The translations under genes and the position numbers were made by a program. From Sphaerolaimus hirsutus (lineage: Eukaryota > Nematoda > Chromadorea > Monhysterida > Sphaerolaimidae), in the NCBI GenBank assembly GCA_964036195.1, contig OZ038460.1, forward strand, positions 6,513,504 to 6,577,503: 64,000 nucleotides of DNA, written 5' to 3'. Positions 11,247-21,670 of the stretch are shown one piece after another. The first letter of the stretch is position 1. Every line of letters begins with the position of its first letter. The notes below the pieces were generated by a model. It saw nothing but the letters and a program-made list of their open reading frames with translations, was not told where the DNA came from and did not search any database.

Positions 11247-11703
11247 TACCGTATTTCCTCGAAATACCCCCCGGGGGGTGATTGTTTCATAGTGGTCCCG
11301 AGAGGGGGGGGGTTAAACGAGGGGGGGGGGTATTTCGAGGGGGGGGTTATTGTTTCACAAGAAAATTTTTGAAAACCAAGTACGAAATTGTCGTCTGAAA
11401 CGTACGCAGACGTCGAAAAATACAACAAAAACCGACATTTATAAGGTTCTGTAGACTAATATTAGTATGTAGATGGTATGTACACTGTTCTAACGTGACA
11501 CCGACATTGTTTTAGCGTGTGTTCTGCAGTACACTGAACACAAACTACAGTTATTGTCATGTACGTTCCCTTTACACTCAATTTGGGGGGGGGGGGTATT
11601 TCGAGGGGGGGGGTGATTGTTTCATAGTGGTCTCGAGAGGGGGGGGGGTCAAACGAGGGGGGGGGTATTTCAAGGGGGGGGGGTATTTCGAGGAAATACG
11701 GTA
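11247..11703. mobile_element. TACCGTATTT MITE, word GGGGGTATTTCGAGG
   Basis: Ends are TACCGTATTTCCTCGAAAT and its reverse complement. Subterminal G-rich words (GGGGGTATTTCGAGG, GTTAAACGAGGGG) surround a core containing TTTTAGCGTGTGTTCTGCAG. The same core recurs at about 26100, 27010, 38100 and 48290. Confidence 0.85.
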
Positions 11704-12328
11704 TATACATGGTTATATAGTTAATGTTGGCCTTTTTTTCACATTAATAGCGGATTTCGCAATTTTGGCTGGCTGCCAAGTTCTCATATGGGGACTCTTC
11801 CATTGGAACGGAGCCAACGAATGAAAAATTAACAAAAACGGTAAAAGGGTCATTTAAACAGTCAAATTTTTTTTGCTTCCAACGGACAACGTTGAAACGA
11901 AACGTTGAAACGGGCGGCGTGCACACACGGACACGGCGAAGCGTCCATTTCTCTTTTAATATTTTTTGTTTTCAATTCCGAGCGTCCAGGTAGGACCCAA
12001 GTTTTGTGTTCGCTTTATTCGCGAGCGAATTCTAACTCTCCGATTTTGTAGGGTGAAATGTCCGCCGACTTTACATAAAAATTTTTTTGTGTTCATCTGC
12101 ATGTTTCTAGCGTGCACATTGTTTTATAGCCTTGCATCCAAGATTCCGATTTTTTGTACAATTTTTGTTAAATATTTGTAAAATTTTTGTAAAATGGTTT
12201 AATTTTATTAATGACATTTCAGAATTAAAAAAAATAAAATGAAACATGAATAAAATTAAAATAAAATACAATTTTAATGAAAATAAAATACAATTTTAGT
12301 AAAAAGAATTTTACTAAAACCAACCATG

Positions 12329-12972
12329 CACACCATGTCTTTTCATCGGCGCCATCAGCGCATTGTTCGGTGCCATCACATCAATAAACCTATATATTTC
12401 TGAGTGAACTGCACACAAAGTATGCCGCATGTAAAGTATGCCCAATGCAAAAGATAGGAGGCGCAAAGTTCATAGGGTCATTGTACCCAATTTGTGAATG
12501 ATTTCACACAGAATGTGGACACTTTTAATTTGCACATGCATCCTGTGAATAAAGGTAGTTTCGTAACAGCTTCGAAAGTTACACGCTACAGGGCGCGCAG
12601 ATATTTTGCTTTGCATGCGGCGGTCAGCGTAAGCTCCGCCCACTTTCGTGTAAATGCCCACTAGCGCTCACCCCAAAAATCACGAACGTTGGGTCAGGCT
12701 CGCCTTTTTTTTGTGTGAGCTCAATAACGACAGTTAAATATCTACGATTCTTTACATTTGACAGAGAACGCACATAATTTTAGCCCTCTGTGCATACGCT
12801 TGACCCACAATTCCCATTTTCAAGCACGTGGTGGGCCTCGAAATGGTCGTAAAAATCACAAGTTTGTATAGGGAAAACGGGGCGCGCGCCTGGGCCAAAA
12901 AGCGCGTGCAGTTTTAAGATGTAGGCTGGCGCGAGTGCGCGGAGTAACAGTGGCACTTGGGTTGGTGCCAAT
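12329..12972. other. Gap without a supported gene
   Basis: About 12381-12470 resembles 22262-22330 (shared AAACCTATATATTT and AATGCAAAAGATAGG phrases), so part of it is a dispersed repeat. The rest has no recognisable content. Confidence 0.45.
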
Positions 12973-13838
12973 CAGAGTTGTTAAAATACTGGTATTTTTG
13001 GAAAGCGTAAGCGTAAGCGTAAATACACTTTCCAAATTTTGAGTATGGATACTCAAAGTGTAAGGTATTTTCAAAATACCTAGGAAAGCGTAAAAAAAGC
13101 GTAAGCGTAAAATTTTTAAACTAAGTTTTTGCTAAGTGAATTCTTTCAAAATCAAGCTCCCAGTGGAATTTTTTGACGTCCACAATGTAGTCAGCCCTTA
13201 GGCTCATTCAATTAATTGGAAATAAGCGGATCGCCGACGATATGTAAACTTGGCATTTTTCCAATAAAGTCTAAATTTGTATTTGGATACAAGCACATAT
13301 TGTACGAACGAGAGTAGAAGACACAAGGTTACCGTCCGAGTCACTGATAATGTCTGCGGAATGTGATATAGCCACCGGATATGGTCGCTGATGGCCGCCG
13401 ACACACTGGCAGACAGCGCCGGTTCCCCAATCCCCATCGTCAACGGCGGTATACAAACGGGATATATAAAAAGGGCTTTCGGACAGGTGCCAAGTTCACA
13501 TAATCTCGGGATTCGGTATTTACCAAACATTCAAATTGCAACACAATTTGTGAATGCGTGTGCCGCTATTTCCACTGCATTACTGCACACACGCAGTCAT
13601 TTTCTTTTAGTACGCAGTTTAGTTTCGATAACTCTAGTTTCTGTGATTTTACACTTTTTCAAAAGCGAAAACTGGACTGTGTGAAAAACGTTTTCACGCT
13701 TTTGGTACCCGGGTATTTCGGTTGGGAAAGCGTAATAAAGTGTACGGGTATTTTATGAAAGCGTAAGCGTAAGCGTAAATATAAATACCCATTTACCCGG
13801 GTATTTCGGGTAAGCATAAATACGCTTTCGCAACTCTG
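12973..13838. mobile_element. hAT-like element, family A (GCGTAA word)
   Basis: Ends are CAGAGTTGTTAAAATACTGG and GCTTTCGCAACTCTG, flanked by a perfect 8-bp duplication, GTGCCAAT. GCGTAA arrays lie at both ends. The middle holds short ORFs with no recognisable motif. Confidence 0.9.
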
Positions 13839-14015
13839 GTGCCAATACGCACAGGAATTTCTGCGCACACTGTACGTTACACGCTAAAGCCGTGACCTAC
13901 TAACTCACTCGCTTTCTACTGTCTGGATTTTGCTCGTGGATTTAGCAAAATTGATGCTCGCCATAGTCAAGGCATGCGATCTTCTTGGGTAATGTTTACC
14001 GAACCCCCCCCCCCC
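13839..14015. other. Short spacer ending in a poly-C tract
   Basis: No gene. The poly-C run at about 14004-14015 is the target of the next insertion. Confidence 0.4.
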
Positions 14016-14320
14016 TAGGGTTGGGAATTTCAAAGTTTTCGGTTCCGGTTCTCGGTTCTCGGTTCCAAAAGATTTCGGTTCGGGTATCGGTTGTCGGTTC
14101 CTGAAAATTTTCGGTTCCGGTTCTCGGTTCGGTTCTTAAACTCGGTTCCGGTTCAGTTCTCAAATGATCAAAATTTCAGTTCTGGGTAATAATCGGCTGA
14201 ACAAAAGAAAAACAATATACAAGAAAAACAATAAAGTTTACATGTGTAAGTACATTGGTTGGATATTTCATACTATAGGAGCATATAACAGCTTATTATT
14301 TCATGGTAGAATGCAGAAAT

Positions 14321-14520
14321 CAGAGTTGTTATAATAATACTGGTATTTAAAAAAGTGTAAAATAAAACATACGTTTTCTGTACTCGCGTACTTTTAAAAA
14401 GTACACGAGTAAATGAGTACTGGTATTTTTTTCTGGAGGAAAGGTAAATGTATTTATGTAGTACGCGAGTGAGTACGCGCATCATTTTGAGTACAAACAT
14501 AAATAACTTTTGCCAACTAC
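14321..14520. mobile_element. Short family A-prime hAT-like element (CGCGAGTA word), nested
   Basis: Starts CAGAGTTGTTATAATAATAC and ends about AACTTTTGCCAACTAC. It holds TACTCGCGTACTTT and AAAGTACACGAGTA as inverted words. No clear duplication was found, so the right end is uncertain. Confidence 0.6.
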
Positions 14521-14552
14521 GGTTGAAACTGCCACAAAACCAATGAAAACTA

Positions 14553-14768
14553 CTACCAGTGATAATGTGTATACTGCAGCGACATTACACCTTACAATGA
14601 AATCTACCATATCCCATCTGAATAAACAAACATACATAAAAAATTTCATCATCTTTATCAAAAACATTTGATAAATATGATGAAATTTTTTATGTTTGTT
14701 CCTTTATTCAGGTGGGATATGGTAGATTTCATTGTAAGGTGTAATGTCACTGGAGTATATGTGAAATT
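14553..14768. repeat. Near-perfect inverted repeat
   Basis: Arms of about 90-100 bp pair around 14660. The left arm contains ACCTTACAATGAAATCTACC and the right arm its reverse complement, GGTAGATTTCATTGTAAGGT. It would form a stable hairpin. It could be a fold-back element nested in family F. Confidence 0.8.
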
Positions 14769-15158
14769 ACACGATCCCGCGCAATCATTTTGCAAACAGA
14801 TGAATTTTGCAATTCTGAACACGCACCAAGATGTTCAGCTGCTGTTTAAAGGCTTAGATGTAGGTGTTTAAACTGCAAAACGCTGTTTAAAAACTTGAAG
14901 ATTCCTAGAAAATTTCTGTTCTTTTGGGTATTTACTTCGGATCCGGGTATAAGTGCCGGTTCTCAGTTCCTGTTCGGTTCTCAAGGTCCGTTCCGGTTCT
15001 CGGTTCCAAAATAGTGCTCGGTTCTCGGTTCGGTTCCCCAACCCTACCCCCCCCCTATTCGGACCCCTGAAAGGTGGGGTAGATATTTTGGCTCCAAAAA
15101 GCGGAAATGGGAAATGGAAAGTTGACACTAAATAATTCCATTATCGGCTGTCATTCCT

Positions 15159-15275
15159 GCACCCTGTAAAATGTCAAGTGTCATGCATAGTGTGAAAAGT
15201 CATCTAAAGTGCCCTGTAAAATGTCAAACATCTGATGAAAAATAAAAGTAAGGGCATTTTACAAGGTCCGGGAGT
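15159..15275. repeat. Family B fragment
   Basis: Contains CACCCTGTAAAATGTCAAGTG and, read back, GGGCATTTTACAAGGTCCGGG. It is shorter and more decayed than the other family B copies. Confidence 0.6.
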
Positions 15276-16470
15276 TTTAGCGTGTTCTGTCTACACACAC
15301 CACCCAACGAGGAATCGGGCACGTGGCACATTGTGGGGAAGAATGTGAGTGTGGTCATCATACAGGTGCTGAAGATTGAACATTGTGAAAATGTTGTCAA
15401 TTGAACATTATGCCAATTGAACATTATGCAAGTATTAAAACTGTTTCTTATTGGCCAATAGAAATCTTTATTAGTCTCAACTCGATAATCACAGACATCA
15501 ATATTCATGTGAACTGTGTATGCAGTCATGTGACATTCAAGTAGAAAGTTGATGGAATTTTTTGTTCTGTTGTCGAGCAGTCTAGTAAAGGGGGTTGAGG
15601 TTATTTCCTCCTTTGAACTCTCCAGCTATTTATGCTGGCAGGGGTCTACAATGGAGGGGTGTGGGTTCACTTCCCCACCCCAAAAAAGTGCCCAACTCTA
15701 TCCATCTATCAAGCAGTAGAGATGGAACAAATGTTGTTGTTTTTTCAATGACCCCAGTTTAAAAAACAGTTTGATGCTTGCGTTTTTTTAAACAACATTT
15801 TTTATTCAAAAATTGGTTTGATGCTTGCGTTTTTTTAAACAAGGTTTTTTTATTTAAAAAACGGTTTGATGCTTGCATTTATTTTAAACAACTTTTTTAT
15901 TTTTAAGAAACTGGAGTTGATTTTTTGGTACCATCCCCTTGACCCCCCCCCCCCGCCCAAAACAAAAATCTTTGATAAATTTTTGGAGGTATTTTTGAGA
16001 AATTTTGCCCCTATATCCAATTCAATTTCACTCACCTTCTAAACCTTGAAAAGCCGATCTATTGAAACCCTGTAACCCCAAAAAACGTTCTTAGTATTTA
16101 TGCTCTGGAGGAGCAATTTACTATCTATACGAACCTCTGTGGGGGTCCAAATCCACAAGACCCTGCTGCTGTCACTTGCCTATAAAATGGGGGTGCTGAT
16201 GTTTGTGTAGATGGGCATAGGGATGGAAAAAATGTTGTTTTTTCAATGACCCCATTTTTCAAACTTCAGACAAGTGGCAGTACTTTATAATGCTATGTAA
16301 ATAGCAATAGATTTACTGTAAAGCCATCAGTGATCCAATAAGCATAATAAGTATTGATTTCTACCAAATAATAAATTGTTATATCAACTTGTTACATATA
16401 TGTATATTGCCTCTCATCAATTGTTTATGACTTGAAGTGAAGTTGGGCATGTAATAGTGCTTACATAATG
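15276..16470. repeat. Repeats and spacer without a supported gene
   Basis: GGTTTGATGCTTGCGTTTTT is repeated three times at 15760-15885. A phrase with ATGTTGTT and TTTCAATGACCCCA occurs at about 15719 and again at 16212 in the same direction, so a repeat of about 490 bp is possible. No gene motif is seen. Confidence 0.5.
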
Positions 16471-16476
16471 TTACTA

Positions 16477-16960
16477 GCAGGATTCTCTCCGACCTTCGGT
16501 TGGGTTTATCATGTTTTACTATACTTCAACAAATACTAATGGATACTTGTTACCACATCAATTATGAATCCCTTTGAAAATAAAGCCCGCAGGGTCCACC
16601 ATCTAATTATTTGCCAGTTTTTCCCATTGCTTTCTATTTCGGCCTATGGTAATGTCCTGTCAAAACTGGTGCATTATCTACACCACATAATAAGACCCCA
16701 TTATTTGAAATATTGTAAGCACAAGGGGTTCTTTTTAAAATTTATGGTAATGTAGTGACACAATGCAGTGCAAATTACCATCAGCAATATCAGAAACCCC
16801 TGTAGTCACTGTATCAAAAAACCCACATGGATCATGTCATGATTTGTCATTTGGTATTGTTATTGTTTGTATTGTTGGTACATTACATATTGCTTTTCTA
16901 AAAACATGACTAGCATGCGGGAAAGCTGAACTATAAGATATGGAAGTCGAAAGTGGAGGT
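16477..16960. mobile_element. Family L MITE, truncated copy
   Basis: The left end, GCAGGATTCTCTCCGACCTT, follows TA. Internal phrases at 16860-16925 match the intact element at 24868-25259, including TTGTTGGTACATTACATA. The right end is missing. Confidence 0.6.
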
Positions 16961-17400
16961 ATAGAAGTCCAAAGTCAATAAAGCACTCAATTCTTTTCCA
17001 TCTAACCCATACAGAGCCCGTGGTTGGATATGCAGTGCTCTGCCGGGGTACTGCGCACCCCACTGCATGGCCACGCATGCCACGCAGGCCCCGCATGTGA
17101 CGAAAAGCCGCCAAAATACCTGAGATGATTTATTTAAATTTAATTTACAAAATACACAACAGTTTACGTTCCGTGAATTATTATTGCATTTGGTTGTCTA
17201 AAATTTTGTGGGGTAGTGTCTTTCCCATTGTAAAAACGCTCTTACAACCCACCAGCCATTGCGGTTTACCTCCTGGCTAAACTACTGAGGTGTGACCGGT
17301 GATTACTTTTACGATCGCATGCACAAATTTTTTTGCAAAATATAAAAGTTGTCCATCTTTTTGAAATTTTCAAAAGTGGCTGTTGCATGCAAAATGGCTT
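16961..17400. other. Spacer without a supported gene
   Basis: No recognisable coding, RNA or transposon feature. A GC-richer patch at about 17020-17110 has no motif that I know. Confidence 0.35.
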
Positions 17401-17417
17401 GTGTGTATTTTACGATT

Positions 17418-17711
17418 GAAAATCAAGTCCCAGAGCGTGGCTGGCAATTACAAAAATGCAATAATAAACTGAGAACGGTATGGGAGTTGGTCAACTGTCC
17501 TGCCTTTTGCGGTCGGGATTCTATCATGGAACTGCCAATTGGGTTTTTGAGGTATTTTTTAATGTTTCCAAATTATTTCGCTTTTTACTATTTACAAAAT
17601 CTCTTTTGTGCAGAAAAGTGCCAACTTTGGACGGTCAACTGGGGGCGGCAGTTACATTTGTCAACTCGGGGGGACAGAACTTGGCCATTCGGTGCCGCAG
17701 CGAACGTCTTG
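17418..17711 (+). CDS. Two possible exons of an unrecognised gene
   Basis: A first block ends ...NCPAFCGRDSIMELPIGFLR at a donor, TTTTTGAG|GTATTT (about 17552). A second block at about 17614-17711 begins after TTTTGTGCAG and ends CGTCTTG|GTAACT. The phases agree (phase 2), and the joined reading continues KVPTLDGQLGAAVTFVNSGG. The second block is GC-richer than its surroundings. I do not recognise the protein, the start is unknown, and other frame combinations are also open. It could be chance. Confidence 0.25.
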
Positions 17712-17834
17712 GTAACTACTTGGTGTGTGATTTTGAGATACTTAGTTAATTTTATTGTCTGTTTTACTGTTGTTTATAGTTTCCATTACGTTACCATTTG
17801 ACACAAAAAACTTTGAAAAATGACCTGGGTCTAC

Positions 17835-18215
17835 TCAAACCCCCTCGTTTGTGCCCTCCATTGGCACGTCTTCTTCTGCGGCGGCCTTGGGTTGCATGTC
17901 GTCCATGTTTGCCAGCGCTGCCGCTGGTACGGCGACCGCCAAGGGTTCGTCGGGCTCGATGTCGCCTTCGGGGGCTAGCAGCGCTTCTTCTTCTGCGGCG
18001 GGGAACGTGGCGCCATCCCCTTCGCTGTCGGACGTACTGGCGAGGTCCTCGACCTTGTCCGCGGGGTCGTACGGCAGCTGTTCGGCCGCGGGCTGGGGTT
18101 CGTGCTGCACGTCCACGGGCTTGTCCATGTTGACGTCCAGCTGGGCGAGCTCAGTGTGGGCGTGCTCGTCCTCGTCGACTTGGGGCGTGGGGAGGTGGGC
18201 GACTGGCCGCCAGTC
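17835..18215 (-). CDS. Acidic GC-rich ORF, possible terminal exon
   Basis: On the minus strand an open frame of about 120 codons ends in a stop at 17835. It is rich in Ala, Asp, Glu and Pro (EEEALLAPEGDIEPDEP, STSDSEGDGATF) and has G or C in most third positions, which fits real coding use. Its GC content is far above the neighbours. Possible acceptors are at about 18205-18215. It directly follows the broken LINE on the same strand, so it could be a host exon, a piece carried by the LINE, or part of the LINE. No family is recognised, and the opposite strand is also open. Confidence 0.4.
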   Translation of the reverse strand, partial: DWRPVAHLPTPQVDEDEHAHTELAQLDVNMDKPVDVQHEPQPAAEQLPYDPADKVEDLASTSDSEGDGATFPAAEEEALLAPEGDIEPDEPLAVAVPAAALANMDDMQPKAAAEEDVPMEGTNEGV

Positions 18216-19205
18216 TGTCAACCAGGTCCAAATCCTGGATCCCCGATTTTGTTTATGTTGAAGCTCACCTGTTTTTTTAATTTGCGATGTTCCTTAGCCA
18301 TACACTGATGGAGTTTTTGGATTTCTCTGTTAGGCCTATTACCTGGGCCTGTACTTATTTGTTTGCGCCCAGTTGTTGATTTTATTGCTGCTTCATGAAC
18401 ACTTTTTATCATATCCATGTAATTTGTCACATTCACATTTTCTGTGCATGTATGAAATATCTCCCATTCATTTTCATTCACATCCTGTTTGTTACCTGGT
18501 ATACCTAACTCATAACATCCAATGTGACCATTGAAATCCCCTATTAAGATTGTTATCTCATTGTTCTGTCTGGATCGCACAAGAAGGTGTCCCAGTATAT
18601 CTAATATATCACTGTTTAGTTTTTGTACTTCCATTGATTTTTTGCCTTGCTGTTATTTTCGAAATAACAAGTAAAAATGTTATAAGCTTGCCCATGGTTC
18701 ATTAATATGCGAACACCTGAGATATAATCAGAATGCAAGGTAGTGTTTACTGTGTATCGCAATGTATTTTTCAGATACATTGAAATACTGCCTGTTTTTT
18801 TGCCACTCTTAAATGTGTGTACAGCTGTGTAACCCTTCAGTGAGCCTGCATCAGTAGCACACATCAACTTTGTTTCAACAAAGCAAAGCAGGTCTGCAGC
18901 AGTGTTTGAAATAGCAGTCAAAACTTCACTCCACTTTCCTTTCAATGACCGTGTGTTTTGGTACAACATAGTAAGACCAGCTAAGACATCCAATGTGCCA
19001 TTTTCAGAGTCAATAGAATAAAGCAATTCTAAATGTGTAGCATTTACTAACTTGCACATGTATAAGAGTAAGCATATCCTAACAAAAAAGGAACCTTGAG
19101 AAAGGAAACCACACCGAGCAGTGCGTGACAATCTTCCAAAGTAAGACATAAGTAAGTTAAAACAATCAAATGATAAATCAACATTAAATGAGTAAAAATC
19201 GGTAA
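18216..19205 (-). pseudogene. Broken non-LTR retrotransposon (LINE) endonuclease region
   Basis: Two minus-strand frames together resemble the apurinic-type endonuclease of LINE ORF2. The first has MLYQNTRSLKGKW and ADLLCFVETKL, as in the N-terminal part of that domain. The second, in another frame, has ITILIGDFNGHIG, which holds the GDFN motif. A frameshift and stop at about 18620-18635 separate them. No reverse transcriptase motif is present, so the element is 3' truncated or internally deleted. Its 5' side is cut by a hAT-like element at 19210. The family (I- or RTE-like) is not decided. Confidence 0.75.
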
Positions 19206-19209
19206 TGTG

Positions 19210-19849
19210 TAGGGTTGGCCGATGTTTTTTTTTAAACGTTTTTTTTTTAACGTTTTTTTTATTAAAAAAACATGACGTCCGAAATGTTGTTTTTTTTAAA
19301 AAAACATTGGCCAAAATTTTTAGTACTAAGCACTAAGTATTTTGCAAAATTTTTGCGCACAAGCGCGCAATTTCACACACAAATTGACATTGGTGGTTGT
19401 TTTCATTGGTTTTGTGGCATTTTTAGTATCAAAATATCCATTTCTATGTGCTACCATGGGTTAATAAGCCGTCATATGTTGCTGTAGTATATAATATTGA
19501 GGTAATGTGCTTTGATGTACCTCCACAGTGTGTAACTTCACTCCCAAAGTAACAACCTCATTTTATCACCTTGTTTGATCACTATTCGGTGCCAAACTTT
19601 ACCTGAAGTCATGAACATTTGACTATAAGGTGATATACGAACGATATGTCAACAAAAAATGGATATTTTTGACACAAATCACCACTTATAATGCTATCCC
19701 ATGGCTCCACAGACATTATATGGTCATATATAACATCACAGAGTATTGCCACTGTCTGATATACCTATATATGTTGACACAAGGTCATATCTGGGAGCTT
19801 TTAAAAAAAACATCGAGTTAAAAAAAACACGTTTTTTTTTCCAACCCTA
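19210..19849. mobile_element. hAT-like element with TAGGGTTGG ends and poly-T words
   Basis: Ends are TAGGGTTGGCCGATG and TTTCCAACCCTA. Flanks GTAATGTG and GTAATGCG are an 8-bp duplication with one mismatch. Runs of AAAAAAAC and GTTTTTTTT words fill the ends. The middle has short open frames of no recognised kind. Confidence 0.8.
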
Positions 19850-19907
19850 GTAATGCGTGAAATACAAGTTTCACAAAAAGCATTCTAGCTTTCAAAAGGA
19901 TCCCGCC

Positions 19908-20400
19908 TTCCCACCATGTATGCATTTGCCATTTCCCACTGCATTTTACATGACTTTTGACACTTTGCAGGACATTTGACATTTTACAGGGCAGTTGACA
20001 GTATTTTCCAGTACACCGTGTATGTATTTGCCATTTCCCACTGCATTTTACATGACTTTTGAGACCTTGCAGGACATTTGACACTTTACAGGGCAGTTTA
20101 CAATGTTTTGCTGTTCCCCTTGTATGTGTATGCCATTTCACGCTGTATTTTACATGACTTTTGACACTTTGCAGGACAATTAACACTTTGCAGACCAGTT
20201 TACAAACTTCAGAAGCGCCCCTCATATTTGCTTGGCATTTCACATAACTTTTTACATGACTTTTGACACTTTGCATGACATTTGACACATTACACAACAG
20301 TTTACAACGTTTGGGAGCACCCCTTGTAAATGTTTGCCTTTTTCATGGCATTTTACATGACTTTTGACACTTTGCATGATATTTGACACTTCACAGGCTG
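19908..20400. repeat. Tandem array with family B vocabulary
   Basis: About five units of about 105 bp. Each contains GCATTTTACATGACTTTTGA, then CACTTTGCAGGACATTTGAC and a variable spacer. The minus-strand open frame across it is only the repeat translated. Single units resemble one arm of the element inserted in gene copy 1. Confidence 0.8.
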
Positions 20401-21113
20401 GCAGAATTGGTGTCTGTGTAGAAATTTACACTTAAAATTACCGAAATACACTTAAAATCCTTCAGTGTGAAATTTTGATCGTCATAGCCCCCAAGAGAAA
20501 ACGTTGCAACCAAAAAACTCACTGGAGGCCAGTTATCCATCACGATCTCGAAATGAGACATCCAACAAATAAAAGCGCCAACAAGACAACTGATGACATT
20601 GCGTGCACGCGTCGCAACCTTGCATTCACGCGTCGCAAACTTGAGTTCATCATATTTACCACTGATTTTCTTTTTTGCATTCTCCAGAAAAGATTTGGAT
20701 ACATGATAATATTCACTCGCATGGCATTGTGCCAAAGAGGTAAAACACGTTAGGGACGTTTGACCCAGAACTGCATTGATGCATGTGCTGACGATAAGCG
20801 AGGTTGAGCTCTTTGTGTGAGCGGGGCCACCCATTGGGGGTGTAAAAGGTTGCAGATATTTCATGTTGAACTGTTCTCGTAACAGTTCAGGACATCTGGA
20901 CAACCTTATGTCGATGACATATGCCACTCGTTGGCTAGTCGAATCGAGTTTTTGGCACGATGCCAAGCGAACAAAAAACGCCTCCGGAAGCGCTACGCGG
21001 CATCCTCGGGTCATTAATTGCTCATTGTTTGACCATTGCGGTCCGAGCAACAGCTCGAACACCAAACAACCCACCAAAAGCCCGTATAACGGTCGCCGCA
21101 GTCTGGAAACAGT
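20391..21113 (-). CDS. Unrecognised long ORF, possible C-terminal exon
   Basis: An open minus-strand frame of about 240 codons runs from a good acceptor (a T-rich tract then CTTCAAG, at 21113) to a stop at 20391. This is long for AT-rich DNA. Hydrophobic stretches include GLLVGCLVFELLLG near the start, LIVSTCINAVLGQTSLTCF in the middle and NVISCLVGAFICWMSHFEIV towards the end, so a membrane protein is possible. The segment ATRARNVISCLVGAFICW loosely recalls a helix of a seven-helix receptor, but I would not name it. The last part overlaps the family B array. An LDLa exon lies just upstream on the same strand. Confidence 0.4.
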   Translation of the reverse strand, partial: TVSRLRRPLYGLLVGCLVFELLLGPQWSNNEQLMTRGCRVALPEAFFVRLASCQKLDSTSQRVAYVIDIRLSRCPELLREQFNMKYLQPFTPPMGGPAHTKSSTSLIVSTCINAVLGQTSLTCFTSLAQCHASEYYHVSKSFLENAKKKISGKYDELKFATRECKVATRARNVISCLVGAFICWMSHFEIVMDNWPPVSFLVATFSLGGYDDQNFTLKDFKCISVILSVNFYTDTNSASL

Positions 21114-21144
21114 CTTGAAGCAAGAAAAAAAGTTTGGTCATTTT

Positions 21145-21369
21145 TTATTTTTCCAGTTCATCCAAGTCATCCTCACAGTCTCCGAAACCATCACACACTA
21201 ATCTGGATGGAATGCAGTCAAAGTCTACAAGACTAGTCTTGCACTGGAAGTTGCAGCTCCAGTTCTCAGGCAGGCACACTGCACCATTTGAAAACATAGT
21301 ATTGTGGCAGAAGATAGAGTGGGAACATGATAATGTGTGAAGACAAATTTGCTTGGATCTACATGCTTT
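21145..21369 (-). CDS. LDL-receptor class A module (partial exon)
   Basis: The minus strand encodes SCNFQCKTSLVDFDCIP followed by SRLVCDGFGDCEDDLDELE. This matches the LDLa pattern F-x-C..CIP..VCDG-x2-DC..D-x2-DE; in that family the acidic residues bind calcium. The sixth cysteine would lie in the next exon. The upstream part is also Cys-rich (CLHTLSCSHSIFC). The exon ends are not settled: a stop follows at 21145 with no clear donor beside it. It could join the long ORF at 20391-21113 as one extracellular plus membrane protein. LDLa proteins are secreted or cell-surface proteins. Confidence 0.55.
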   Translation of the reverse strand, partial: KACRSKQICLHTLSCSHSIFCHNTMFSNGAVCLPENWSCNFQCKTSLVDFDCIPSRLVCDGFGDCEDDLDELEK

Positions 21370-21380
21370 CATGCATGCTT

Positions 21381-21560
21381 CCGAAAGCTTCCTAATGTAT
21401 CATGGAAATTCAGGAAAAGCATCATCCACATGCTTCCGCATGATGATTTCAAATGTAGGTAGTGTCTTCCACATGCCTCCACATGCTTCATGGGATTTCA
21501 GATGACGTGTCTTCCACATGCTTCCACATGCTTCATGGGATTTTAGGTGCATTCTCTCCC
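21381..21560. repeat. Minisatellite CCACATGCTT
   Basis: Direct repeats of about 60 bp contain CTTCCACATGCTTC and CATGGGATTT. Copies are imperfect. Confidence 0.65.
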
Positions 21561-21670
21561 ATTTGCATCAATGAGATTGTCAAGTGAATTGTCTCCCACA
21601 ACTGCTTGAGAATTCAGTTTCCTAAATGCACTTTCTCTGTGGTTATATCTGCAAGCAATCATGTCAGGAG

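Larger units (their letters stand above)
10039..12328. mobile_element. Second family K hAT-like element with nested MITEs
   Basis: The left end is CGGGGTTGGCAAAATCTCAG and the right end is AAAACCAACCATG. AT-rich words of the same kind as at 8607-9635 fill both ends. Two TACCGTATT-type MITEs are nested inside. I could not find a matching target duplication. Confidence 0.65.
14016..15046. mobile_element. hAT-like element, family F (CGGTTC word)
   Basis: Ends are TAGGGTTGGGAA and TTCCCCAACCCTA. Runs of eight or more C flank both sides and fit an 8-bp duplication. Arrays of TTCTCGGTTCCGG words fill both ends. A family A-prime element and an inverted repeat are nested inside. Confidence 0.8.

Noticed and set aside
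14957..15046. tRNA-like GGTTC phrases
   Set aside because: They are CGGTTC words of the family F hAT; no cloverleaf can be drawn. I found no tRNA elsewhere by eye.
19818..20297. 159-codon minus-strand ORF with repeated KSHVKCSGKW
   Set aside because: It is the tandem family B array in translation.
19908..20400. CRISPR-like regular repeats
   Set aside because: The genome is eukaryotic, the units are diverged over their whole length, and there are no constant repeats with unique spacers.
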